64,000 nt of DNA, from assembly GCA_958296165.1 (NCBI GenBank), contig OY282447.1, positions 868,001-932,000 on the forward strand, read 5' to 3'. Made by a program: the position numbers and the translations under genes. Source of the DNA: an uncultured Pseudomonadales bacterium. GTDB taxonomy: Bacteria > Pseudomonadota > Gammaproteobacteria > Pseudomonadales > Azotimanducaceae. The notes below the pieces were generated by a model, which saw only the letters and a program-made list of their open reading frames with translations, was not told the origin of the DNA and searched no databases. How positions within the stretch are numbered: the first letter of the stretch is position 1; each line of letters opens with the position of its first letter. Positions 16,721 through 26,800 of the stretch are shown here, in pieces.

Positions 16721-17352
16721 TCGCGCATTTCCACTTCGATCTCGGTGAGGCTCCTGCGGAACGAGCGACGCGCGAAGACCTTCTGCATGTAGCGCCCTAT
16801 GGGCCGGGTGAGGCGTTCTGGAAGATCAACGTTGACGTATTGCAGCCGCCACAAGATCGGTGCCACGCAGCAGTCCACCAAGGTGAACTCGTCGCTTAGA
16901 AAGTAAGGCCGCTCGGCAAACGCCGGCGCGACCGCAACGACGCTCTCGCGCAACGCGCGGTGGGCTCGGTCGAGTACGCGAGCGCCGCCCTTGCCACGCA
17001 TCAGAACATCCAAGTTGCCGCTCCAATCCTTCTCGATCCTGTGCATCAGGAGCCGGCTCTGGGCGCGCGCCACCGGGTAGACGGGCAGCAGCGGCGGATG
17101 CGGGAAGCGTTCGTCCAAGTACTCGACGACAACCGCCGCGTTGTAGAGCACCAAGTCGCGGTCGACCAAAGTGGGCACTGTGTTGTAAGGGTTGGCGTCG
17201 ATGAGCTTTTGCGGCAAGCGGCTCGGGTTCACGTCCACGATGTCCACGAAGACGTCCTTCTCCGCCAACACCATGCGCACGCGGTGGCTGTAATGGTCGC
17301 GCGGATCGGAATACAGCGTCATTGAAGATCGCCTGACCGGATTCAAGTCCAT
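16717..17352 (-). CDS. sspA: Stringent starvation protein A
   Basis: SspA is a glutathione-S-transferase-fold protein that binds RNA polymerase and alters promoter use during starvation. The 211-residue frame has the thioredoxin-like N-domain (MTLYSDPRDHYSHRVRMVLAEKDV, NPYNTVPTLVDRDLVLY) and the helical C-domain (PYFLSDEFTLVDCCVAPILWRL). The start at 17352 gives the N-terminal extension usual in SspA. It lies 21 bases after petC and overlaps sspB. Confidence 0.95.
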   Translation of the reverse strand: MDLNPVRRSSMTLYSDPRDHYSHRVRMVLAEKDVFVDIVDVNPSRLPQKLIDANPYNTVPTLVDRDLVLYNAAVVVEYLDERFPHPPLLPVYPVARAQSRLLMHRIEKDWSGNLDVLMRGKGGARVLDRAHRALRESVVAVAPAFAERPYFLSDEFTLVDCCVAPILWRLQYVNVDLPERLTRPIGRYMQKVFARRSFRRSLTEIEVEMRE

Positions 17353-17373
17353 CGTCCGCTCCTGTCGCCCCGC

Positions 17374-18183
17374 TTAGCGAACGTCCTTCCAGTATTCGCG
17401 ATTGAGCAGTGTGGCAAGGATGAAGAGCCCGACCAGAAAGGCCAGCACCCAAACACCGATCTCCTTGCGCTTCTGCCGCCCGGGCTCGCCCACATAGTGC
17501 AGGAAGTTGGCGATGTCGTATGCCGCTTGGTCGTACTCTTCTGCCGACAACGCGCCGGTGCCCGGCCTGACCTCCAGGACCTGATTGTCTCGATTGGGGA
17601 CGAATCTTCGCCGGCCGTCGTCGCCAGCCGGCACCAGCTCGCCGTTGCCGAGCGGATCGCCAGCCAGCAAATCGAGCGCTTTCGGGCGTTTGTTCTTCAA
17701 CTCGGGCACGCCCTGCAGGCCGATGAGAACATGCGGCATGCCGATGCCCTCGAACACGCGGTTGTTAACGCCGAACGGCCGTGTTGGGTCCAGATAGAAA
17801 CTCTTCAGCATGTTGTACACCCACGCCGTGCCGCGCACTTTGTCCACCATCGTCAAGTCCGGCGGCGGCCCGCCGAACCAGTTCTTCGCGCTCTCCTGTG
17901 GAATGGCGGTCTCCATCAGGCCGCCGATCGCTTGGCCGGTGAAGATCAAGTTGTCCAATGCCACTCGATGCGGGATGCCCAAATCGTCCGCGCTGCGCTC
18001 ATAGCGCTGAAACTTCAAGGAATGGCAGCCGATGCAGTAGTTCATGTACAGCCGCATGCCACGCTGCAGCGACGGTTTGTCGTCCAAGTTGGGCTGCATC
18101 GGCTCTAGCTCGATGGCGGGCGTCGCCGCATGCGCCGGCCAGATCAGCAGCATCGCGGCCAACAGCACCCGGGTGCCGCTCAT
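17374..18183 (-). CDS. petC: Ubiquinol-cytochrome c reductase, cytochrome c1
   Basis: Cytochrome c1 carries electrons from the Rieske protein to soluble cytochrome c. The 269-residue protein has a signal peptide (VLLAAMLLIWPAHA), the heme c motif CIGCH (about residues 50-54), the axial-Met region GIGMPHVL, and a C-terminal transmembrane anchor (WVLAFLVGLFILATLL). The ATG overlaps the petB stop by four bases, showing translational coupling. Confidence 0.96.
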   Translation of the reverse strand: MSGTRVLLAAMLLIWPAHAATPAIELEPMQPNLDDKPSLQRGMRLYMNYCIGCHSLKFQRYERSADDLGIPHRVALDNLIFTGQAIGGLMETAIPQESAKNWFGGPPPDLTMVDKVRGTAWVYNMLKSFYLDPTRPFGVNNRVFEGIGMPHVLIGLQGVPELKNKRPKALDLLAGDPLGNGELVPAGDDGRRRFVPNRDNQVLEVRPGTGALSAEEYDQAAYDIANFLHYVGEPGRQKRKEIGVWVLAFLVGLFILATLLNREYWKDVR

Positions 18184-19436
18184 GTGAGGCGCTCCGGCGG
18201 CGTCTTGGTGCGCTCCACGCGCGTATACCAAGGCATCAGCACGAAGTATGCGAAGTAGATCATCGTGCATACCTGCGCCATGCCGGTGGTGAGCGGCGTG
18301 GTGTGGATCGTGCCCAAGTAGCCCAGTATGAAGAAGCTGACCACCAATAGCGCCAGCATCACCTTCGATGCCAGCCCTTTGTAACGCATGGACCTCACCG
18401 GGCTGCGGTCGAGCCATGGCAGCATGGCCGGCATCAGGATGGCCGCCACCATCACCACGAAGCCCCAGAACTTGGCCTGCAGACCGAACAGCGGGAACGT
18501 GGACGCCCGCAGCATCGAGTAGTAGGGCGTGTAGTACCACACCGGCGCAATGAGCTCGGGCGTCTTGAGCGGATTCGCCTGCTCGAAGTTGGGCTTCTCA
18601 AGAAAGTAGCCGAACATCTCCGGTGCGAAGAACACCACCGCGCAGAAGATGAACAGGAAGACGATGGTGGCCTGGAAATCATGCACCGTGTAGTAGGGGT
18701 GGAACGGGATGCCGTCCACCGGGATGCCGTTTTCGTCCTTGTTGTCTTTGATCTCCACGCCGTCCGGGTTGTTCGAGCCCACCTTGTGCAGCGCAACGAT
18801 GTGAACGAAGACCAGCCCTACCAGAGCCAACGGCAACGCGACCACATGCAGAGCGAAGAAGCGGTTCAAGGTGATTTCCGACATCAGGTAGTCGCCGCGC
18901 ACCCATATCATGAGGTCTTCGCCGATCACCGGAATCGCGCCGACCAGCGAGACGATCACTTGCGCACCCCAGTACGACATGTTGCCCCAGGGCAGCAGAT
19001 AGCCGAAAAAGCCCTCGGCCATCAGCACGAGGAAAATGCCGATGCCAATCAGCCACACCAATTCCCGGGGCCTCTGGTAGGAGCCGTATGCGAGGCCGCG
19101 GAACATGTGCAGGTAGACGACCACGAAGAACGCCGAGGCGCCGGTGGAGTGCAGGTAGCGGATGATGTCGCCGTACTCCACGTCGCGCATGATGTATTCG
19201 ACCGAGGCGAAGGCGCCGTCGCCACTCGGCACATAGGCCATGGTGAGCCAAATGCCGGTGAGCAGCTGCAAGACCAGCACCACCGAGGCCAATACGCCAA
19301 AGTAGTACCAGAAGTTGAAGTTCTTCGGCGCGTAGTACTTGGTGGCGTGCTCTTCCACCACCTTCGTGAGCGGAAAACGTTGGTCGATCCACGCCACTAG
19401 GCGCGTCAATGCGCGATCAGGGGTTGATTCCGCCAC
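18180..19436 (-). CDS. petB: Ubiquinol-cytochrome c reductase, cytochrome b
   Basis: Cytochrome b holds the two b hemes and both quinone sites of the bc1 complex. The 418-residue protein has eight or more transmembrane segments, heme-ligating histidines in RYLHSTGASAFFVVVYLHMF and FALHVVALPLALVGLVFVHIVALH, and the Qo-site motif PVWYYTPYY in place of the commoner PEWY. Thus PEWY is PVWY here, a variant worth noting. The start is GTG 19436. It is the middle gene of petABC. Confidence 0.96.
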   Translation of the reverse strand: MAESTPDRALTRLVAWIDQRFPLTKVVEEHATKYYAPKNFNFWYYFGVLASVVLVLQLLTGIWLTMAYVPSGDGAFASVEYIMRDVEYGDIIRYLHSTGASAFFVVVYLHMFRGLAYGSYQRPRELVWLIGIGIFLVLMAEGFFGYLLPWGNMSYWGAQVIVSLVGAIPVIGEDLMIWVRGDYLMSEITLNRFFALHVVALPLALVGLVFVHIVALHKVGSNNPDGVEIKDNKDENGIPVDGIPFHPYYTVHDFQATIVFLFIFCAVVFFAPEMFGYFLEKPNFEQANPLKTPELIAPVWYYTPYYSMLRASTFPLFGLQAKFWGFVVMVAAILMPAMLPWLDRSPVRSMRYKGLASKVMLALLVVSFFILGYLGTIHTTPLTTGMAQVCTMIYFAYFVLMPWYTRVERTKTPPERLT

Positions 19437-19480
19437 TCGCTATCCCCGCAATCGCCAAGGTGCTGCAGCGCCGGCAGCCA

Positions 19481-20095
19481 TCAGGCGGTCTCCTCGTCGA
19501 CGCCAACGATGATCTCGGTGTCGGAGAGGTAGGAGTGAGGCGGCACCACTAGGTTGTCTGGTGCCGGCACGCCTTTCACCACGCGGCCGGCGAGGTCGAA
19601 GCGGGAGCCGTGGCACGGGCAATAGAAGCCGCCCTGCCAGTTCGGATCGAAATCCTGCGCCGCCGGTTCGCCGTGGTAGGTAGGCGAACAGCCGAGATGC
19701 GTGCAGATGCCGAGGAAGATGCCCACTTCCGGCTTGCGCGAACGCCATGCGTTGCGCGCGTATTCGGGTTGCTTTTCCAGATTGTCAGAGGCGGGGTCGG
19801 CCAATTCGTCGTTCTCTTGGCCTAGCCGCTCGATGTCTGCCGGGGTGCGGCCGACGATGAACAGCGGCTGGCCGCGCCAAGCTGGCGTCGGCTTGAGAAT
19901 CTCGCCAGGCCGCAGCGCGGCGATGTCCACGCGGGTAGGCGCCGCCGCCGCGCGCGCTTTGGCGCTCGGGGTCCAATACTTAACGAACGGCGTCGCCGCG
20001 CCCATCACGCCCACCGCGGTCGCGCCAGCCGTGGCGCCAATCAGCAGATAGCGCCGGTTCTTGTTCGCAGGGGAAGGTTCTTCGCTCACGCGCAT
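19481..20095 (-). CDS. petA: Ubiquinol-cytochrome c reductase, Rieske iron-sulfur subunit
   Basis: This subunit takes the first electron from quinol. The 204-residue protein has a Tat-like N-terminus ahead of a transmembrane helix (NKNRRYLLIGATAGATAVGVMG) and both [2Fe-2S] motifs, CTHLGC and CPCHGS, with the usual extended loop between them. It heads petABC, and lies 104 bases downstream of rpsI, the standard gammaproteobacterial order. Confidence 0.96.
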   Translation of the reverse strand: MRVSEEPSPANKNRRYLLIGATAGATAVGVMGAATPFVKYWTPSAKARAAAAPTRVDIAALRPGEILKPTPAWRGQPLFIVGRTPADIERLGQENDELADPASDNLEKQPEYARNAWRSRKPEVGIFLGICTHLGCSPTYHGEPAAQDFDPNWQGGFYCPCHGSRFDLAGRVVKGVPAPDNLVVPPHSYLSDTEIIVGVDEETA

Positions 20096-20199
20096 CCCTC
20101 ACCCAAGGCCAAGGTTGTTCTGTCCAGCATGGCGGCGGCAGCGGCGCTCACAAGAGGCAGCCAGCGGCACTCCTCCTTCGTCCTGGCGCCTTAAGCGCC

Positions 20200-20589
20200 T
20201 TAGCGTTTTGAGTACTGCGGGCGTTTGCGCGCTTTGCGCAAGCCCACCTTCTTGCGTTCCACCTCGCGGGCATCGCGGGTGAGGAAGCCCGCTTCGCGCA
20301 GCGGCTTGCGCAGATTTTCGTCGTATTCCACCAACGCCCGGGCAATGCCGTGGCGAATGGCGCCTGCTTGTCCGGAGCCGCCGCCGCCTCTGACCGTAAC
20401 CGCGACGTCGAAACCGTCACCGACATCGGCCACCAAGAGCGGTTGACGAACGACCATGCGTGCCGTCTCGCGCCCGAAGTACTCGTCGAGCGGACGCCGG
20501 TTCACTAATATCCGGCCAGCGCCGGGCTTGATGAAGACGCGCGCGGTGGACGATTTGCGGCGACCAGTACCGTAGCTCGTTACAGGCAT
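20200..20589 (-). CDS. rpsI: 30S ribosomal protein S9
   Basis: Ribosomal protein S9, 129 residues, begins [20 protein letters not shown] and ends in the conserved [17 protein letters not shown] tail that reaches the P-site. The start ATG at 20589 gives the family-standard N-terminus; the frame is open upstream only by chance. It is the second gene of the rplM-rpsI operon. Confidence 0.98.
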   Translation of the reverse strand: MPVTSYGTGRRKSSTARVFIKPGAGRILVNRRPLDEYFGRETARMVVRQPLLVADVGDGFDVAVTVRGGGGSGQAGAIRHGIARALVEYDENLRKPLREAGFLTRDAREVERKKVGLRKARKRPQYSKR

Positions 20590-20629
20590 TTCTTTGCTCG
20601 GACTCCTTACAGGCGGTAGGCGACAAGCG

Positions 20630-21058
20630 CTACAGGTCGAGCGCTTGCGGCTGCTGAGCGGCGTGCGGATGCTCCGGCCCAGCATATATCTTCAGTTTGC
20701 GCAGCATGGCCCGACCGAGCGGATTGCGGGGCATCATGCCCTGCACGGCATTGGCAAGGATGCGGTCGGGATGCTCGGCGCGCAGCTTGCCGAGCGGCGT
20801 CGCCTTGATGCCGCCCGGATAGCCGGAGTGCCGATAGTAGATCTTGTCGGTTTCCTTTGCGCCGGTGACGCGCACTTTCTCGGCGTTCACCACGACGATG
20901 TAGTCGCCCGTATCCACATGCGGCGTATACGCTGCCTTGTGCTTGCCACGCAGCCGTCGGGCGATCTCGGACGCCAACCGGCCGAGCGTCTTGCCGTCGG
21001 CATCCACGACATACCAATCGTGCTGCGCGTCTTGTGGACGCGTACTCACGGTTCTCAT
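20630..21058 (-). CDS. rplM: 50S ribosomal protein L13
   Basis: Ribosomal protein L13, 142 residues, with [48 protein letters not shown] and [20 protein letters not shown]. The length is normal. It leads the rplM-rpsI-pet-ssp cluster. Its promoter should lie in the 124-base gap upstream of 21058, where I see no convincing hexamer pair. Confidence 0.98.
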   Translation of the reverse strand: MRTVSTRPQDAQHDWYVVDADGKTLGRLASEIARRLRGKHKAAYTPHVDTGDYIVVVNAEKVRVTGAKETDKIYYRHSGYPGGIKATPLGKLRAEHPDRILANAVQGMMPRNPLGRAMLRKLKIYAGPEHPHAAQQPQALDL

Positions 21059-21182
21059 CTGACAGGCGAGTTACTAACGGAACTTGAGCGCGGAGTGTAC
21101 GTTCACGCGCCGCATTGAGCAACCCTTTGATCCGATGGCCGGTGGCTCGCACGGAGAAGACGCAAGCCTAGCCCACCTGTGG

Positions 21183-23846
21183 TCAGTTCGTGCTCACCTC
21201 CAGGCTCAGGCTGTAGCTCACGCCGACGTTGTAGCGTTCGTAAAGCAGGCCGCCTTGACGCCACAACACGTCGTCGTCGATCAGATTCTTCGCCTTGAAC
21301 TCCAACTCCATCGGCGTGCCGAACAGATCGAACACATAGCGCACCAGGAAATCGAGCCGACCGCGCGCCTGCTCGACGATGTTGGGGGCGTTCTCGGCGC
21401 CCACCAACACGATGCGCTCGCCGGTGTAGTTGTAGGCGAGCGAACCTTCGACGCCCCGGCCATGGTCGGTGTAGGCGAGAATCAAGTTGCCGAGCACATC
21501 CGATTGGCCGCTGAGACTGCGCTCGTTCTCGTACAGGCGGGCGATCTGGCGCGAGCCCGTTACGTGTACGTCGGCCGCGGTCTCGCCGTCGCCGAACAGC
21601 GTCACGCTCGATTCGATGAGCGAGAGGTTGGCGTTCAGCACAAAGAAATCCCAGGCCGCGCCCCAGCCGAACCAACTGCCTGGTTCCAGCGCCTTGTTCA
21701 GCTCCACCTCGACGCCGCTCAGCTCCGCTTCCTCGCCGTTGAACCATGTGTAGATGTCGTTCTGCGCCTGCACCTTGCCGATCTCGATGGGGTTCTCGAA
21801 GGTCTTGCCGAACAAGCCCACCGAAAGGCTGTCCTCGGCCCCGAAGTACCACTCCCAGCGGGCATCCCAGTTGTCCACCCTGGCCGGCGTGAGGAATACG
21901 TTGCCACGGTAGAGGTTGGAGTCTTCCGGGTTGCGGATGGTGGTGCCGGTGATTTCCAGCAGGCTCGGCCGGTTCAGAGTGCGCGAGTAGGCGAGGCGCA
22001 GCTGCATGTCGTTGATGAACTCGAAGGTCAACGATGCGGCCGGCAACGTGTCGCTGTAGTCGCGGCTGACCGCATTGTTGGAGTCTGGCGCGGTGTTGCC
22101 GCCGTAGGCGTCGGCAAACAACGTCGCTTCCTCTTTGCGGACGCCAGCCGCGGCGCGGATGCGCGGCGTGATCTGCACGTCTACGCCGGCGTAGTACGAG
22201 ACGGTCTCGTCGCCCGAATCCGCGAAGGGAAAGATGCCGCTGGCATTGGCGGCGCCGGCGGAGAAGTCGCGCACGTCCAGATAGCCCTTGCCCCAGTTGT
22301 CCAAGCCGAACAGCTGCCACGGCGTCATCAGCGCGACATGCGACGGCGCCGCGGATGTGATGTCGAAGCGGAAGAAGCGTGTACGGCTCTCGCGCAAGCG
22401 TTCGTAGGCCGAGCCGCCGAACTCGACAACGACGTCCGTGGCGGCCAGGTAGAGCGGAATCTCCACGTCGATGCCGTACTCGGCGATGTCGTCGTCGAGC
22501 GTGGCATAGACGCGATCCGGGGCTTGGAAGACTTCGCGCAGGTCGCCCGCAGCCTGCCGGCTCGGCGTTACCGCTTCCTCCAAGCCTGCCGAGTTGTCGG
22601 CGTAGGTGTAGGTGCGGGTGTCGGGCGCGTCTCGGCTGGCCGCGCCGGCGGCGGCTCGCCAGCTGACGCTGACCTGCTCGATGTCGCCGATGTTGAAGTA
22701 GTGCTCGCCCTTCAAGATCGTGGAACGAATGAGGTTCTCCGTCCATTGGAAGCGGTGGCTCACGACGCGCGTGCCGTCGGAGATGTCGTCCTCGCTGGAG
22801 AGGCCCCGCAAGCGCTGCGTCTCGTCGTCTGTCTGGGCGAGATTCACTTGCGAGATCTGCACCGAGTGACCGTCCAGGAACTCTACGCCTAAGTTGAGGA
22901 AGCCGCTCCAGTCGATGGTCTGACGAGTGGTGAACTGCTCGTAGTCCACCGTTTGCGTGCTGCCGCCATCGACGCCCGTGAACTCGTAGCGGCGGAAGTC
23001 CTTGCGGCGGTTGCTCCAGTTGTTGCCGTACCTGCCGGCGGCCAGCAGCCCAAGGCCGACGCCGTTGCCGAAGTCGCGGCGCCAGCCCAGCTCGCCGCTG
23101 CCGCCCAAGTTCGGTTTCAGTTCCTGCTTCGCGTATACGTCCCAGAAGTTGAAGAAACTCGCCCCCAGCGCCGCGCTTTGCGGCCAGGCAGTCGCTTCGA
23201 ACTGCTCGCTCGTCATGGCTTGGATGTTGGTCGGCTGCAAGCGCGTGCCGTCGTCGAAACCCCAGTTGTCGGCTAGGCCGCCTCGATAGGAGAGCCCGCT
23301 GCCGCCGGTGGTTTCCGAGTCGCCGCCGATACGGAGTTGCGCTGAGAGATAGCTTTGGTCCGGCGTGGGGCGGGTGCGGATCATCACGGCACCGCCGCTG
23401 AAGTCGCCCGGCAGGTCGGTCGAATAGGTCTTCTGCACCAACAGGTTGCGGACGATGCTCACCGGTACGATGTCGAGCGGCACCGTCTTCTGGAACGGCA
23501 CCGGCGACGACAGCCGCGTACCGTCGAGCAACGTCGACGAATAGCGCTCCCCCAAGCCGCGCACGTAGATGTATTTGTCGCCCACCAGGCTCAGGCCCGT
23601 AACGCGGGAGAGTGCGCCGCCGACGTCCGTGTCGGTGAGCAGCGACAGTTCCTCGTAGTCGAGCATGTTGGCGACTTCCGACGTGATGCGTTTGTCGCCG
23701 GGGACGAATTGGCCGAGCACCACCACTTCCTCGACCGGCGCCAGTTCCGATGGGTCGTACTCGGGCTCCTGCGCGGAGGGCGCTGCGAGCGGAAGGGCCG
23801 CCAGCGCTGCGAGCCCGACTATGCGGTTGAGTCTCACGCGTCGCAT
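21183..23846 (-). CDS. TonB-dependent outer-membrane receptor
   Basis: An 887-residue outer-membrane receptor with a signal peptide (LAALAALPLAAPSAQ), a TonB-box-like EEVVVLG near residue 40, a plug domain (DVGGALSRVTGLSLVGDKYIYVRG, DIVPVSIVRNLLVQKTY, DFSGGAVMIRTR) and a large beta barrel (SLTFEFINDMQLRLAYSRTLNRPS). It is of the type that takes substrates not predictable from sequence. The C-terminus ends SYSLSLEVSTN instead of the usual aromatic residue. It begins only 4 bases after a giant repeat lipoprotein, so the two are surely co-translated and probably act together at the cell surface. Confidence 0.93.
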   Translation of the reverse strand: MRRVRLNRIVGLAALAALPLAAPSAQEPEYDPSELAPVEEVVVLGQFVPGDKRITSEVANMLDYEELSLLTDTDVGGALSRVTGLSLVGDKYIYVRGLGERYSSTLLDGTRLSSPVPFQKTVPLDIVPVSIVRNLLVQKTYSTDLPGDFSGGAVMIRTRPTPDQSYLSAQLRIGGDSETTGGSGLSYRGGLADNWGFDDGTRLQPTNIQAMTSEQFEATAWPQSAALGASFFNFWDVYAKQELKPNLGGSGELGWRRDFGNGVGLGLLAAGRYGNNWSNRRKDFRRYEFTGVDGGSTQTVDYEQFTTRQTIDWSGFLNLGVEFLDGHSVQISQVNLAQTDDETQRLRGLSSEDDISDGTRVVSHRFQWTENLIRSTILKGEHYFNIGDIEQVSVSWRAAAGAASRDAPDTRTYTYADNSAGLEEAVTPSRQAAGDLREVFQAPDRVYATLDDDIAEYGIDVEIPLYLAATDVVVEFGGSAYERLRESRTRFFRFDITSAAPSHVALMTPWQLFGLDNWGKGYLDVRDFSAGAANASGIFPFADSGDETVSYYAGVDVQITPRIRAAAGVRKEEATLFADAYGGNTAPDSNNAVSRDYSDTLPAASLTFEFINDMQLRLAYSRTLNRPSLLEITGTTIRNPEDSNLYRGNVFLTPARVDNWDARWEWYFGAEDSLSVGLFGKTFENPIEIGKVQAQNDIYTWFNGEEAELSGVEVELNKALEPGSWFGWGAAWDFFVLNANLSLIESSVTLFGDGETAADVHVTGSRQIARLYENERSLSGQSDVLGNLILAYTDHGRGVEGSLAYNYTGERIVLVGAENAPNIVEQARGRLDFLVRYVFDLFGTPMELEFKAKNLIDDDVLWRQGGLLYERYNVGVSYSLSLEVSTN

Positions 23847-23850
23847 TCGA

Positions 23851-26800
23851 TTACTGAACCCCTACCGTCCAACCGGTGCCCCATGCTTGGACGTTGGAAC
23901 CCACGATGGCACTGCCGGCGTGGTCGAACTGCGCTGGCAGCGCCACTGGGCTTGGCGTCGAGCCATCTTGAGTGACGTTCGCGGCGGCGTCGAGAAACGC
24001 CTGCACGGCGGCTTCGTCGTCGCCCTCGTTGACGGTCGGGCAGTCGAGCCCCACGCCGTGGAACTCGATGCGCGTACCGAGGTGATTCAGCGACTCGCCC
24101 TGCACGCGCAAGCAGCGCTCGGAACCGGACACCATCGAGTTGAAGAGGTGCAGACCGGTGCCGCGCCGCAGGCGGATGGCGCGCTCGTCCGACTTGCCGA
24201 GCATGGTCATGTTGGCGATGAATGGCTCGGCGATGGGCGTTGCCTGTTCGCTGCCTTCGCGATTGTCGGCTTCGATCATGTTGTCGCCGGCGCTCGCCGC
24301 CTGCTCGATGTGCAGGTATTGGACGCTGCCGGTCCAGCCGTCCGTCCAGTCCAGGCTGTCGTCGGCGTTGCCGACCAGCACGACGTGGCGCGCGTGTACC
24401 GTGCCGCCGAAGAACTCGACGCCATCGTCCAAGTTGTTGTAGACCTCGATGTAATCCACCGTGGTGCCGTCGCCAACGCCTTGGAAAGCAATGCCGTTCA
24501 GCTGGTTCTCCGGGTCGACGTTGGCGCCGGCGTACTTCACCACCACGTAGCGCAGCGTACCGCTGGAGTCGTTGGGGTCGGCGCCGCCGAACAGGCCGGA
24601 ATTGGCTTCGCCTTCCTTGGTGCATGCGGCGCTGCCGCCGGCGGCACCTTCCGGGCAATCGTTGATGGGCGCGTGGCCGTTGATCACCAGGCCGCCCCAC
24701 AGCCCGCGCACGTTGGGCCGATCGGCGATGTCGTTGGTGATGTCGGCCGCGGCGGTGAACGTGATCGGAGCATTGGCGCTGCCGTTCGCTTCGATTCGGG
24801 CGCCGCGCGAGACGACTAGGAAGTCTTCGGGGTTGTCTCCGATGATGGTGGTGCCGGATTCGATGCTCAGCACGGCGCCGCTGCGATCGTCCGCCATGTC
24901 GCCCACAACTACCTTGCCGTCCAGGACGTAGTAGTTGCCGCGCGTGAGGGTCAGCTCGCCGCTGATGGTGCCGGCAAGCCGGCAGGCGCGGCGTCCGCCG
25001 ATGGAATCGATTTCGGTAGTGCCGGCAGGGCAGGCGAAGTCCGCCTCCACGCTAGGCATGCCAACGGTCCAGCCCGCGGTCCAATCTTCGTCGGCGTTCT
25101 CCACGGCGCCGATGTAGTCGGTGGCGTCGAAGAAACCGTCCGCGCCAAGGGCCACGGCGCTCACTGCTTGGCCGGTAGTGGAGACGTTGCTCGAGGCGAG
25201 CAGGCTGTTGATGGCGGCAACGTCGTCGCCTTCCACCACCGTGTCGCAGTCGAAGCTGACGCCGCCGAATCGAATGCCGGTGCCGAGCTGATTCAGCGAG
25301 TCGCCTTGGATGCGCAGGCAGTTCTCGCTGTCCTGCACCACCGAGTTGTAGAGTTCGAGGCCGGCGCCGCGGCGCAATCGGATGGCGCGTTCGCCCGCTT
25401 TGCCAGTGAGCGTCATGTTGGCGATCTTCGGCAGCGAACGGGGCGTTGCGGCCTCATCGCCTTCGCGGTTGTCGGCTTCGATGCCGTTGTCGCCGGAGTC
25501 GCTGGCCTGGTCGATGACCAGATACTGAATGCGGCCCTGCCAGCCGTCGGTCCAATCGAGCGAGTCGTCGGCGTTGCCGGTGAGCACCATGTGCTTGGCA
25601 TTCACCGTGCCGCCGAAGAACTCGACGCCGTCGTCTAGGTTGTTGTGGACTTGGATGTAGTCCAGCACGGTGCCGGCGCCCACGCCTTGAAAGGCGATGC
25701 CGTTCAGCTGGTTCTCCGGGTCCACGTTCGAGCCGGCGTACTTCACCACCACGTAGTTCAGCCTGCCGCTGGAGTCGTTGGGATCGTCGCCGCCGAACAG
25801 GCCGGAATTGGCCTCGCCTTCCTTGGTACATGCGGCGCTGCCGCCGGCGGCGCCTTCGGGGCAGTCGTTGATCGGCGCGTTGCCGTTGATGACCAAGCCG
25901 CCCCACTCGCCGCGAGTTGTGGCGATGTCGGCCTCGCCAGCCAAGTCCGATTGACTGGTGAACACCACGGGGGCGGTGCGCGTGCCGTTGGCGACGAGCT
26001 TCGAGCCGCGCGAAATCACCAGGAAGTCCACGTCCGTGCCGCCGAACACAGTGGTGCCGGCCTGCGCCGTCACGGTCGCCGTGTCTTCGTTGTCGCCGCC
26101 CACCACCACTTTGCCGACCAGTTCGTAGAGGTTGTTGCTGCTGAGCAGCATGTCTTGCGTGATCGTGCCGGTGAGTTGGCAGATGCGCCTGCCGTTCAGC
26201 TGCCGACTGGACGCGGTGCTGCCCGCCGGGCAGCCGAAGTCCGGCTGCGACGGCTTGCTGACCGAACCGCGATAGGTCCAGCCTGCCGCCCAGTTGTCGG
26301 CACCGAATGCGCCGACGTAGTCGGTGTTGTCGAAGAATCCGTCGCTGAGCGCAACCGCGTCTACGCGATCGCCGTTCTCGGCTACGTTGGCGGCGCCGGC
26401 GAGGTAGTTGGCCACCGCGCCGTCACCGTCGCGGTTGTGCATTTGCGCACAGCCGAAGCTGACGCCGGCGATGGTGAGGTCGGTGCGGAGCAGGTCCCGA
26501 CTGAGGCCGTCCACGCGCAGGCAGGTGGCGGCGCCGTCCACGAAACTGTTGCGCAGCCGCAGGCCGGTGCCACGACGCAGGCGCAAGGCGTTTCCATCCG
26601 CCTTGCCGTGAATGGTCATGTTGGCGATCGCGGGTTTCGAGCGCGGCGTCGCGTTTTCGTCGCCTTCGCGATTGTCCGCCTCAATGGCGTTGTCGGCGGC
26701 GTCGGTTTGTTCGATGTAGAGGTATTGAATGCGGCCTTGCCAGCCATCGGTCCAATCGAGCGAGTCGTCGGCATTGCCTGTGAGCACGAGGTACTTGGCG

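Noticed and set aside
21103-22746. Open frames on both strands over the TonB receptor
   Set aside because: They mirror the receptor codon pattern, lack recognisable domains, and the receptor homology is continuous.
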